Positions 35,275 to 43,591 of a stretch of DNA of 64,000 nucleotides are shown piece by piece. The notes under the pieces were generated by a model, which saw nothing but the letters and a program-made list of their open reading frames with translations, made no database searches and was not told the DNA's origin. Within the stretch, counting starts at the first letter, position 1. The number at the start of each line of letters is the position of its first letter. The position numbers and the translations under genes are program-made. The DNA comes from Burkholderiaceae bacterium (GTDB lineage Bacteria > Pseudomonadota > Gammaproteobacteria > Burkholderiales > Burkholderiaceae_E), in assembly GCA_024235875.1 (NCBI GenBank), contig JACKLP010000001.1, positions 62,001 through 126,000 on the forward strand, given 5' to 3'.

Positions 35275-36085
35275 GCGTCGAGCCAAGGCTTGGAACGCGC
35301 TGGGAATCGGTCCCGTATGGCGACTTCGGTCCGGATTCCTGTCGTCTGTGTCGGAAACCGGGAATCCTGCATCATCGGTCGCCGAACGGGCTGACGAACC
35401 GATCTGCGAACCGATCCACGAACCGATCCACGAACCGGCGGCGCAAAGCCTGCATGAGGCGCAGGACGCTGCCATCGAGCCGGACTCGCCCATCCGGGCG
35501 CTCGATGGACTGGACTGGGGTGCATTGGCTGAGGCGGTCGCTCAGTGCAAGGCCTGCGGGCTGTGTCGTGGCCGCACGCAGACGGTCTTCGGCATCGGGG
35601 ACCCGAATGCCGACTGGCTCGTGGTCGGCGAGGCACCGGGCGCGGAAGAGGACCGACGCGGAGAACCCTTCGTCGGCAACGCGGGTCAGTTGCTGGATGC
35701 GATGCTGGCCGCGGTCGGGCTGCGCCGAGGCCAAGGTGTGTACATCGCCAATGTGCTCAAGTGCCGCCCACCAGGCAACCGAAACCCGTTGCCCGAGGAG
35801 GTGGAGCGGTGTCAACCGTACCTTCACCGGCAGGTCGCCTTGATTCGACCGCGAATCATCCTTGTCCTCGGACGATTCGCCGCCCAATCCTTGCTTGGCA
35901 CCGACGCCAGCATCGCCAGGCTGCGCGGGCAAGTGCATCGCTATCGACATGGCGGTCTCGATGTGCCGGTCGTGGTTTCATATCACCCGGCCTACCTGCT
36001 GCGCAATCTTCCGGACAAGGCCAAGTCCTGGGCCGACCTCTGCCTGGCTAGAGCAACGGTACTTGCGCCCATCCGGCAAAGCTGA
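35267..36085 (+). CDS. Family 4-type uracil-DNA glycosylase
   Basis: Fe-S uracil-DNA glycosylase of the UdgA/phage SPO1 polymerase-related family, 272 aa, excising uracil in base-excision repair. Cluster cysteines are CKACGLC and the KCRPPGNRNP...RCQPYL pair. Motif GEAPGAEEDRRGEPFVGNAGQLL and the C-terminal SYHPAYLLR motif complete the active site. The first 80 residues are a variable linker containing a tandem EPIC/EPIH repeat. It overlaps rimI by 8 bp. Confidence 0.92.
   Translation: MDERRAKAWNALGIGPVWRLRSGFLSSVSETGNPASSVAERADEPICEPIHEPIHEPAAQSLHEAQDAAIEPDSPIRALDGLDWGALAEAVAQCKACGLCRGRTQTVFGIGDPNADWLVVGEAPGAEEDRRGEPFVGNAGQLLDAMLAAVGLRRGQGVYIANVLKCRPPGNRNPLPEEVERCQPYLHRQVALIRPRIILVLGRFAAQSLLGTDASIARLRGQVHRYRHGGLDVPVVVSYHPAYLLRNLPDKAKSWADLCLARATVLAPIRQS
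35396..35437 (+). repeat. 12-bp tandem repeat in the UDG linker
   Basis: Three units of GAACCGATCYRC (35396-35407, 35408-35419, 35420-35431) and a partial fourth. The last two full units are identical. They encode EPIC-EPIH-EPIH-EP at residues 44-57 and keep frame, so copy-number change would alter only linker length. Confidence 0.85.
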
Positions 36086-36175
36086 CCCCTCGAGCGCCGG
36101 GCGCTCTCGCGCCGATCGAGCGCCTGGCGCGCCATCGTCGGCTCATTTCCGGGCGAACGCCCGTGGGGCAGGGCA

Positions 36176-37447
36176 CTACGGGTGCGGGGGCTTTTCCTCA
36201 CCGATCATCGATTCGGCGTCGTAGATGCGCTGGTTGCGGCGGTGGATCCCGATCACGATCAACATGGTCAGGGCCACGAATCCGCCAAACAGCAAGATGA
36301 CCAGGTTCACCGGCACGTCGAGATGCAAGAGCAACGCATAAAGTCCCAGCATTACCAGGATATTCAGGTTCTCGTTGAAGTTCTGTACGGCGATCGAGTG
36401 CCCTGCGCTGAGCAGGACGTGCCCGCGGTGCTGCAGCAGCGCATTCATCGGAACGACAAAGAACCCGGCGCAGGCCCCGATCACGACCAGCAGCGGATAG
36501 GCAACCACGGCGTTCGAGACCAGGGTCATCGACGGCACGATGAGCCCCATCGCGACGCCGACCGGTAGCACTCTGAGCGAGCGCTTGAGCGGCACGACGC
36601 GCGCTGCCGCAACGGCCCCGATCGCAATGCCGACCGCCACCACGCCCTGCAAAATGGCTGCGCGGCTCAACGGCATGCCGAGTGCGTGCTTGGCCCAGTC
36701 GAGCACGATGAACTGCAGCGTGGCACCCGCGCCCCAGAACAAGGTCGTGACGGCAAGCGAGATCTGCCCGACACGATCTCGCCACAGGGTCAGGTTGCAG
36801 TGCCAGAAGTCGGACAGCAGTCGCACCGGGTTCACATGTTGCTTGGGATATCGGGCCCCGGTATCGGGGATGCGCAGGTTGAACGCGCCCGCGACCAGAT
36901 AGAAGCACGCGATGACAAGAATCGCGGCTTCGGCGGGCGTATCGATGCCGGTTTCGATCCCGGGGAAATCGACGCCGAGCAGTGCGGCCGATACGCTCGG
37001 GCTGATCAGCAGTCCGCCGATCACCGTGCCGAGAATGATCGAGCCCACGGTCGTACCCTCGATCCACCCGTTTGCCGCCACGAGCTTCTCGGGAGGAAGC
37101 AGCTCGGTGAGGATCCCGTACTTGGCCGGTGAATAGGCTGCGGCTCCGAGTCCCACGACGGCATAGGCGAGCAGCGGGTGGACCGTGAAGAAGAGCAGCA
37201 GGCAGCCCAGGATCTTGATGCCATTGGTCACCAACATCACGTGGCCCTTGCGCATCGAGTCGGCGAATGCGCCAACGAAGGGCGCCAGCACGACATAGGA
37301 GATCGTGAAGAACAGCTTCAGCAGCGGCTTCATCCAGGCCGGCGCGTGCATCTCGATCAGTAGTGCGATAGCAGCGATCAGCAGCGCGTTGTCGGCGAGC
37401 GACGAGAAGAACTGCGCCGCCATGATTGTGTAGAAGCCGCGTTTCAT
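36176..37447 (-). CDS. lplT: Lysophospholipid transporter LplT (MFS)
   Basis: Major facilitator protein, 423 aa, with about 12 membrane segments. The N-terminal MKRGFYTIMAAQFFSSLADNALL and SPAKYGILTELLPPEKLVAANG (in pieces) are LplT-like. E. coli LplT flips lysophospholipids inward for re-acylation by Aas, which is not seen here. I start at ATG 37447; upstream frame extends without similarity. It is divergent from alr and convergent with the UDG gene. Confidence 0.9.
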   Translation of the reverse strand: MKRGFYTIMAAQFFSSLADNALLIAAIALLIEMHAPAWMKPLLKLFFTISYVVLAPFVGAFADSMRKGHVMLVTNGIKILGCLLLFFTVHPLLAYAVVGLGAAAYSPAKYGILTELLPPEKLVAANGWIEGTTVGSIILGTVIGGLLISPSVSAALLGVDFPGIETGIDTPAEAAILVIACFYLVAGAFNLRIPDTGARYPKQHVNPVRLLSDFWHCNLTLWRDRVGQISLAVTTLFWGAGATLQFIVLDWAKHALGMPLSRAAILQGVVAVGIAIGAVAAARVVPLKRSLRVLPVGVAMGLIVPSMTLVSNAVVAYPLLVVIGACAGFFVVPMNALLQHRGHVLLSAGHSIAVQNFNENLNILVMLGLYALLLHLDVPVNLVILLFGGFVALTMLIVIGIHRRNQRIYDAESMIGEEKPPHP

Positions 37448-37617
37448 CTGAGCGCTGACTGGGGTAGGGGTTGCACGGGAGTTTCCCGGCTCGGCGAGCG
37501 GCCGCATATGCCGACTGACGCGCACGGGTTATACCACGAACGAATGCGGCCCGGAGCAGCCTTGCGACCGGCATCAGGCTGGGATTCTAGATGTCCGGCT
37601 GTGTATATTTGACGACG

Positions 37618-38718
37618 ATGAGCCGACCGACTCGATGCATTGTTTCCACTGCCGCCCTGCGCCACAACCTCGAGGTGGCACGGCGTCACGCGCCGGGCGC
37701 GGGCGTTTGGGCGGTCGTAAAGGCCGATGCCTATGGCCACGGTATCGACGCGGCGCTCTCGGGATTCGACGCCGCAGATGGCTGGGCCTTGCTGGAGTGG
37801 GACAAGGCCATCGAGATCCGGGCTAGAGACCCGGCGCGCCCGATCCTGATGCTGGAAGGGTGCTTTTGCGCGTCGGATGTGGCTCGGGCCGCCCGCTACC
37901 GTCTCGATATCGTCGTGCACGAGGAAACCCAGATCGACTGGATCGCCCGGACTTCACCGAGCGAGTGCGCGGGGCTGCGAGTCTGGCTCAAGCGAAACAG
38001 TGGCATGAATCGTCTCGGTTTCGATCCGGGGGCGTTCGAGGCTGCGCGCGAGCGCTTGCAGACCCTCGAGCCCGTCGAAAACCTGTCTTTCCTGACCCAT
38101 TTCGCCAATGCCGACCGTGCCGGAGCCGAACGGACCAGCGTCGCGGAGTTCGCCGCGGCGACGCCCGGCGCGAATTCCATTCGAAGCGCAGCCAATTCGG
38201 CGGCTGTCCTTTCGATGCCCGATGCCAGCTTCGACTGGATACGCCCCGGCATCATGCTTTATGGCGCGTCGCCCTTCGGCGACCGGTCTGCGGCCAGCCT
38301 GGGCTTGCTGCCCGCGATGCGGCTCGAATCGACCTTGATCGCGGTCAGAACGATTGCGGCGGGCGCGTGCGTGGGCTATGGCTCGACCTACGTGGCGCCG
38401 CGCCCGATGCGAATCGGCGTCGTCGCCTGCGGCTATGCCGACGGCTATCCCCGTCATGCCCCCAATGGCACGCCGGTGCTGGTCGATGGCTCGCCGAGCA
38501 TGATTGCGGGGCGCGTTTCGATGGATATGCTCACCGTGGATCTCGACCGGGTTCCCACCGCCCGGATCGGCTCTCGGGTCGAATTGTGGGGCGATCACAT
38601 CCCGGTCGATACGGTGGCCGGGCATGCCGGCACGATCGGCTACGAACTGCTTTGCGCGATCTCCTCGCGAGTGCCCCGGACGACAGTCGACAGCGTGTTA
38701 CTCGAGGCCGAGACCTGA
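37618..38718 (+). CDS. alr: Alanine racemase
   Basis: PLP enzyme, 366 aa, supplying D-alanine for peptidoglycan. The Schiff-base Lys35 is in VVKADAYGHG, the substrate motif RNSGMNRLGF and the C-terminal domain with its catalytic Tyr (VGYGSTYVAP) are intact. ATG 37618 (MSRPTRC) fits the family N-terminus and lies 8 nt after TATATT; ATG 37591 would add 9 residues. Its stop overlaps the radA start (TGATG). Confidence 0.95.
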   Translation: MSRPTRCIVSTAALRHNLEVARRHAPGAGVWAVVKADAYGHGIDAALSGFDAADGWALLEWDKAIEIRARDPARPILMLEGCFCASDVARAARYRLDIVVHEETQIDWIARTSPSECAGLRVWLKRNSGMNRLGFDPGAFEAARERLQTLEPVENLSFLTHFANADRAGAERTSVAEFAAATPGANSIRSAANSAAVLSMPDASFDWIRPGIMLYGASPFGDRSAASLGLLPAMRLESTLIAVRTIAAGACVGYGSTYVAPRPMRIGVVACGYADGYPRHAPNGTPVLVDGSPSMIAGRVSMDMLTVDLDRVPTARIGSRVELWGDHIPVDTVAGHAGTIGYELLCAISSRVPRTTVDSVLLEAET

Positions 38719-40088
38719 TGGCCAAGGCACGCTCGGGCCGGTCGCACTATGTCTGCTCCGCCTGCGGCGGCGTGTCGCCGAAATGGCTCGGGCAGTGCCC
38801 GCATTGCCGCGACTGGAACACGCTCGAGGAGGCCGCGAACGAGGTCTCGTCGGGCGGCGGACGCTTTGCGTCGCTGGCCCCGTCCCTTGGCGTGGTCGAC
38901 ATCGTCGACGTCCAACCCGAGGCGATAGCCCGCATTCCGACCGGCAGCGAGGAATTCGATCGGGTGCTTGGCGGCGGGATGGTCGAGGGCTCCGTCGTCC
39001 TGATCGGCGGCGATCCCGGCATCGGGAAATCGACCCTGCTTCTGCAGGCGCTCGCGCATGTGGCCGCCGGTCATCCGGTGCTCTATGTGACCGGCGAGGA
39101 ATCGGCCGCCCAGGTGGCGCTGCGGGCGAGTCGGCTCGGCCTTCAGGATGCCCGGGTTCCGCTTCTTGCAGAGACCGAGCTCGAGAAGATCATTCCCGAA
39201 ATCATCTCGCGCCGTCCCCGGGTCGCGGTCATCGATTCGATCCAGACCATGTACTCCGGCGCCCTCCAGAGCGCCCCCGGCTCGGTGGCCCAGGTCCGAG
39301 ACTGTGCCGCACACCTGACCCGGGTCTCGAAGCAGACCGGGGTCGCGATCGTCATGATCGGCCATGTCACCAAGGAGGGTACCCTGGCGGGGCCCAGAGT
39401 ACTCGAGCACATTGTCGATACGGTGCTCTACTTCGAGGGCGATACCTTCTCGTCCCATCGGCTGGTACGCGCATTCAAGAACCGCTTTGGCGCCGTCAAC
39501 GAACTGGGTGTCTTCGCGATGACCGACCGCGGACTTCGCGGAGTCAGCAATCCGTCGGCCTTGTTTCTGTCGCGACGCGACCGGGAGGTGGCGGGATCTT
39601 GCGTACTGGTTACGCAGGAAGGCACGCGCCCGCTACTGGTCGAGGTTCAGGCCCTGGTCGACAATGCACACGTTCCAAACCCGCGGCGACTCAGCGTCGG
39701 CCTCGAACAGAACCGACTGGCGATGTTGCTGGCCGTGCTCAACCGGCATGCCGGCATCGCCTGCTACGACCAGGACGTATTCATCAACGCGGTCGGCGGT
39801 GTTCGCATTGCCGAACCGGCAGCCGATCTCGCCGTCATGCTCGCAATCGTCTCGTCGATCCGGGATCGGCCTTTGCCGCGGGGGCTGGCTGCATTCGGCG
39901 AAATCGGCTTGGCCGGCGAGATTCGTCCTGCACCCAGGGGGCAGGAGCGCCTGCGCGAAATGGCCAAGCTTGGCTTCTCGCGGGCGCTGATTCCGCGGGC
40001 CAATGCCCCAAAGCGCCCCATCGAAGGTCTGGAGGCGATCGCCGTCGAACACCTGGACGAGGCCTTGGCCTCGGCCTGGTCCGACTAG
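38718..40088 (+). CDS. radA: DNA repair protein RadA (Sms)
   Basis: RadA, 456 aa, a RecA-like helicase promoting branch migration in recombination. A zinc finger of Cys13, Cys16, Cys27 and Cys30 is followed by Walker A GDPGIGKST, the RadA-specific KNRFG motif and a C-terminal Lon-protease-like domain. It is translationally coupled to alr (1-bp overlap). The last codons and TAG stop lie in the left arm of a 48-bp inverted repeat shared with convergent hpnE. Confidence 0.96.
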   Translation: MAKARSGRSHYVCSACGGVSPKWLGQCPHCRDWNTLEEAANEVSSGGGRFASLAPSLGVVDIVDVQPEAIARIPTGSEEFDRVLGGGMVEGSVVLIGGDPGIGKSTLLLQALAHVAAGHPVLYVTGEESAAQVALRASRLGLQDARVPLLAETELEKIIPEIISRRPRVAVIDSIQTMYSGALQSAPGSVAQVRDCAAHLTRVSKQTGVAIVMIGHVTKEGTLAGPRVLEHIVDTVLYFEGDTFSSHRLVRAFKNRFGAVNELGVFAMTDRGLRGVSNPSALFLSRRDREVAGSCVLVTQEGTRPLLVEVQALVDNAHVPNPRRLSVGLEQNRLAMLLAVLNRHAGIACYDQDVFINAVGGVRIAEPAADLAVMLAIVSSIRDRPLPRGLAAFGEIGLAGEIRPAPRGQERLREMAKLGFSRALIPRANAPKRPIEGLEAIAVEHLDEALASAWSD

Positions 40089-40132
40089 ACACCATGGCCG
40101 CCGCACAATGTGCAGGCGACCATGGTGTCTAG
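40085..40132. repeat. Nested inverted repeat holding both radA and hpnE stop codons
   Basis: Perfect 13-bp arms, CTAGACACCATGG (40085-40097) and CCATGGTGTCTAG (40120-40132), enclose further pairing (CGCC-GCACA and TGTGC-A-GGCG). Transcripts from either side could form a hairpin of about 20 bp. Each arm includes a TAG stop, one for each convergent gene. It lacks T tracts, so it may be a bidirectional terminator or 3'-end stability element. Confidence 0.75.
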
Positions 40133-41454
40133 CCGCCGAGCGACTCGCGGACCCTCTGCGCCGCGGCCAGGCCCGCCCGGATCGCGGATTCCAGCGTGGC
40201 GGGGTATTCGGGGTCAAGATAGTCGCCGGCAAGAAAGATCCGGGCGCCGCTCCCGAGTTCACGCTGGACGCTCGAAGCGTCCAGGCGCGGGCGACCCGGA
40301 ACGCAGCGGAAAGTGGCCCGTCGCTCGACGATCGCTCGGGCATCGAGGCTTGGCGGCAGTCCGAGCGAGCGAACCTGCGCAGCGACGAGCTCGGCCAATC
40401 GATCTGGGGAGACCTGCGGAAAGCGGCCACCGTCGCTGATGACGACCGCCCCGACGCGCAGGCCGGCGTGCACCCCACGATCGAACAGCCACTGGCCCGG
40501 CCGCCCCCGGCCAGGCTCATCGACCAGCATGGCGATGCGGGGAAGCTCGCAAGCCTGCGGCCAGGCCAGGTAGACGGTCGCGATCGGGGCCATCTCGAAC
40601 CGGTCGAGCCCGTTTGCAACCCCTGGGGCCAACTCACGCAACAATCGGGCGGCATTGGAAGGGGGCGTCGCGACGACGATTGCCGCGCTTGATACCGGCG
40701 AGGCTTCGCGAATGCTCAGCCGCCAGCCGTCTGCATCGGGCAAGATGCCCTGAGCCAGGCATCCCAGCCTGGGCACGACTTCGCGGCGAGCGAGCCAGCG
40801 CAGCGCCGGTTCGGGCAACAGTTCGCCCAAGGTGCCCGCGGGCCACAGGAAGTCGCTGTCGCCACCGGCCCCGCCAAGCGAATCGCGCAGAACCGCGATG
40901 AAGGCTCGCGCACACGCGTGCTCGGGGGCGGTATTCAGCGCTCCGACACACAGTGGGATCCACAGCAAGTCGCAAATCGGCCGAGATTGCCCGAAGGCCC
41001 GGAACAGGTCTGCGACGGTGACGGCGGTATGACGCCATCGACGCATGCGCAGGCCCTCGATGAGCCGAGCCATCGCGATCCGGTCGCGCCAGGTGAGCCC
41101 GCGAGCGCGCAGCAGCCCGACCAGGTGACCGAGTCGGCCGGGCAGTGCCGCGCGCCCCAGGAGGAAGCCTTTCTCCGGCATGGCCAGGCACATGCGATGG
41201 CGATCGAGCCCAGGCAAGGCCTCGCTGCCGAGCTTGTCGACGAACTCCAGGGTTCGGTGGTAGGCGCCGACCAGCAAGTGCTGGCCATTGTCCAGCTTCA
41301 GGGGCTGGCCCGCGAGCTCGATTCGAACGGTGCGACCCCGCCCGCCCACCGTAGGTGCCGCGTCGACGAGTGCCACCCGGGCACCTTGTTCGGTCAGTGA
41401 CACCGCACATGCCAGGCCGGCCCATCCTGCCCCCACGATGGTGACGTCCGGCAT
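40129..41454 (-). CDS. hpnE: Hydroxysqualene dehydroxylase HpnE
   Basis: FAD-dependent amine-oxidase-fold protein, 441 aa, which reduces hydroxysqualene to squalene as the last step of the HpnCDE route. The FAD motif VTIVGAGWAGLACAVSL is at the N-terminus and a flavin-binding GDYLDPEYPATLESAIRAG (in pieces) at the C-terminus. ATG 41454 gives MPDVTIVGAG, 17 bp after hpnD; ATG 41499 would overlap hpnD. It ends in the inverted repeat shared with radA. Confidence 0.92.
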   Translation of the reverse strand: MPDVTIVGAGWAGLACAVSLTEQGARVALVDAAPTVGGRGRTVRIELAGQPLKLDNGQHLLVGAYHRTLEFVDKLGSEALPGLDRHRMCLAMPEKGFLLGRAALPGRLGHLVGLLRARGLTWRDRIAMARLIEGLRMRRWRHTAVTVADLFRAFGQSRPICDLLWIPLCVGALNTAPEHACARAFIAVLRDSLGGAGGDSDFLWPAGTLGELLPEPALRWLARREVVPRLGCLAQGILPDADGWRLSIREASPVSSAAIVVATPPSNAARLLRELAPGVANGLDRFEMAPIATVYLAWPQACELPRIAMLVDEPGRGRPGQWLFDRGVHAGLRVGAVVISDGGRFPQVSPDRLAELVAAQVRSLGLPPSLDARAIVERRATFRCVPGRPRLDASSVQRELGSGARIFLAGDYLDPEYPATLESAIRAGLAAAQRVRESLGG

Positions 41455-41471
41455 TGCCTGACCAAGGCCCT

Positions 41472-42320
41472 CTAGATTCGCGGCAATCGGCTCTGCCACC
41501 AGGTCCGCCAGGCAAGCCAGAGCTTTCGGATCGGAGTCAGCGCGATCCGGCGCTCGAGAACTCTGAAACCGTCGCGCTCGATTTCGTCGAGCAATCGGGC
41601 ATAGATCGCGGCCATCATCAGACTCGGACGCTGGGAGCGCAGGTCGGCCTCGGGAAGGGCCGCGAAGGCTTCGCGATAGCAGGTGCGTGCCCGCTGGGCC
41701 TCGAATCGGAGCAGTTCCACGAGTTCGGGTGACGGCCGAGCGTCAAGCAGGTCCTGCTCGGTCACTCGATGGGCTTCCAGGTCCTCTCGGGGAAGGTAGA
41801 TCCGGCCGCGACGAGCATCTTCTCCGACGTCGCGAATGATGTTCGTCAGTTGGAACGCTAGCCCGAGGCGTTCGGCGAAGACGTCTGTCTGCGGCAAGCT
41901 GGCTCCGAAAATGCGTGCCGCGAGCAAGCCGACGACCCCCGCAACCCGGTGACAGTACAACGCCAAGGTTTCGAAGTCGGGATATCGATCCCGGTCGAGA
42001 TCCATTTCCATTCCGTCGATTATCTCGAGCAATCGCGCCTGCTCGAGCCCGTACGCCGCCAGATGCGGCCCGAGTGCGCGCGTAACCGGGTGGCTGGCCT
42101 GCCCGTCATACATCCTGCTCACCTCGGCGCGCCACCATTGCAGCTTGACCCGCGCTACGCTCGGCTCGCGTTCTTCGTCGACCACGTCGTCGACCTCGCG
42201 GCAGAACGCATAGAGCGCCGTGATCGCGGCCCGGCGCGCAGGGGGCAGGAACCGAAAACTGTAATAAAAGCTGGACCCGCTGCGCGCAGCCTTGTCCTGG
42301 CAATAGGCTTCGGGCGTCAT
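41472..42320 (-). CDS. hpnD: Presqualene diphosphate synthase HpnD
   Basis: Squalene/phytoene synthase-fold enzyme, 282 aa, condensing two farnesyl diphosphates to presqualene diphosphate. The aspartate-rich motifs are REVDDVVDE and NIIRDVGEDARRGRIYLP. MTPEAYCQDKAARSGSSFYYSFRFLP (read in pieces) is typical of HpnD. ATG 42320 is 19 bp after hpnC. The middle gene of hpnC-hpnD-hpnE. Confidence 0.93.
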   Translation of the reverse strand: MTPEAYCQDKAARSGSSFYYSFRFLPPARRAAITALYAFCREVDDVVDEEREPSVARVKLQWWRAEVSRMYDGQASHPVTRALGPHLAAYGLEQARLLEIIDGMEMDLDRDRYPDFETLALYCHRVAGVVGLLAARIFGASLPQTDVFAERLGLAFQLTNIIRDVGEDARRGRIYLPREDLEAHRVTEQDLLDARPSPELVELLRFEAQRARTCYREAFAALPEADLRSQRPSLMMAAIYARLLDEIERDGFRVLERRIALTPIRKLWLAWRTWWQSRLPRI

Positions 42321-42339
42321 CGCGGCTTCAGTGCCCCCG

Positions 42340-43206
42340 TCACGGCGCCAATGTTCGAATCTGGGCGCGCGTCGCCCGCACGAACAGGCGGGTACAGGCC
42401 GGGATGTCGCCCAATCCCAGCCGAATATGGGCTGCAAACGGGTCATGTCCGCACGCGATCAGACGTTCGATCACGCGGCGTCCACCGGCCATGACAGCTC
42501 GCAATTCGAGCGACAGCCGCCAGGGCACGTCGCGCAGCAGCGGGATGCCAGTGTCGAGAAATCCGGCCGCCTGCCGTGCGCGCGCTGCGATCACGCCTCG
42601 CAGGCGGCGATCCGGGGTCTCGCCGCGCGTTGCGGCATCGACCTGCTGCTCGTCGATTCCGAATTCGCGCAGGCTTTCGGTGGGCAGATAGAGGCGACCG
42701 CGTTCCCAATCTTGCGCGATGTCCTGCAGGAAATTGATCAGTTGCAAGGCCGTGCAGATGGCATCCGACGGAATCCGATTGGACTCGGTCCAGCGGCCGA
42801 ACAGGCGCAAGACGAGTTCCCCGACCGGGTTGGCCGAGCGACGGCAATAGTCGAGCAACTCCCCGTCGTCGCGGTATCGCTTCTTTTCGACGTCCTGGGC
42901 GAAGGCACTGAGCAATGCCAGAAAGGGGGCATCGGGAAGGTCGAAACGCTCGCGCCAAGGCGCCAAGGAAGCCACGACCGGGTGACGGCCCCGTCCCCTG
43001 ATCGAATCGGCAAGCCGGGACAGTTCTTCCAGGCGCTCGTTCGCGCCAGCGTCGCCCTCGTCCGCGACGTCATCGGCGTAGCGGGCGAACCGGTAGATCG
43101 ACGAGATCGGCGCGCGCAGCCGAGCCGGCACCAATAGCGAGGCGACGGGGAAGTTCTCGTAGTGTTCGACCGCGCGAATCGCGGCGGCGCCGAAACGCTT
43201 TGACAT
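42340..43206 (-). CDS. hpnC: Hydroxysqualene synthase HpnC
   Basis: Squalene/phytoene synthase-fold enzyme, 288 aa, converting presqualene diphosphate to hydroxysqualene. The motifs ARYADDVADEGD and NFLQDIAQDWERGRLYLP are the metal-binding sites. The trio needs no NADPH-dependent squalene synthase and feeds hopanoid synthesis, although no squalene-hopene cyclase is in the window. The ATG lies 6 nt after TAGAAT on this strand and diverges from tRNA-Leu. Confidence 0.93.
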   Translation of the reverse strand: MSKRFGAAAIRAVEHYENFPVASLLVPARLRAPISSIYRFARYADDVADEGDAGANERLEELSRLADSIRGRGRHPVVASLAPWRERFDLPDAPFLALLSAFAQDVEKKRYRDDGELLDYCRRSANPVGELVLRLFGRWTESNRIPSDAICTALQLINFLQDIAQDWERGRLYLPTESLREFGIDEQQVDAATRGETPDRRLRGVIAARARQAAGFLDTGIPLLRDVPWRLSLELRAVMAGGRRVIERLIACGHDPFAAHIRLGLGDIPACTRLFVRATRAQIRTLAP

Positions 43207-43212
43207 CGGGGG

Positions 43213-43218
43213 ATTCTA
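43213..43218 (-). promoter_or_regulatory. Candidate -10 (TAGAAT) of the hpnCDE operon
   Basis: TAGAAT on the minus strand ends 6 nt before the hpnC ATG. Transcription would begin at or next to the start codon, giving a leaderless mRNA. No clear -35 is visible. Confidence 0.4.
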
Positions 43219-43280
43219 TTGGCAGCGAGGATGCTCGCCAGGGCTCCTGGGCGAGTCGGTTAGAATAATTGATTAAACTC

Positions 43281-43367
43281 GCGGCCGTGGCGGAATTGGT
43301 AGACGCACCAGGTTTAGGTCCTGGCGCCTGCAAGGGTGTGAAGGTTCGAGTCCTTTCGGCCGCACCA
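43281..43367 (+). tRNA. tRNA-Leu (anticodon UAG)
   Basis: 87 nt including encoded CCA. The acceptor stem GCGGCCG pairs with CGGCCGC, the D-arm contains AATTGGTAGACG, and the anticodon arm is CCAGG-TTTAGGT-CCTGG with anticodon TAG. The long variable arm is of class II type, and the T-arm contains GGTTCGAGTCC. A TAGAAT at 43261-43266 is 14 nt upstream. This tRNA before tig is a common betaproteobacterial arrangement. Confidence 0.97.
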
Positions 43368-43591
43368 GGCAAGGGTGCGGGGTTGTACGGCAGGGCCCGA
43401 GGAGCGCCGGGTGCGGGTCGGCCGGTGGTTCTTCCCGGGCGCAGGTCTTGCGGGCCGGTCCGATCCCGGCCATTGATCGCGGTGCGCTCGGGACCACGCC
43501 CGGGCTCGACCAGATTCCCAAGACGATCCGGTGCGGATCAACGCGCCGGGCCGATATTCGTTGAACATTCAGAGAAGTCCCGATCATTGTC

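Noticed and set aside
35396..35437. Possible CRISPR or minisatellite array
   Set aside because: Only 3.5 direct 12-bp units, with no spacers and inside a coding frame; a coding tandem repeat, not CRISPR.
37860..40088. A very long plus-strand frame joining alr and radA
   Set aside because: Its first part is an out-of-frame shadow of alr; only the segment from 38718 (RadA) carries family motifs. Not a fusion gene.
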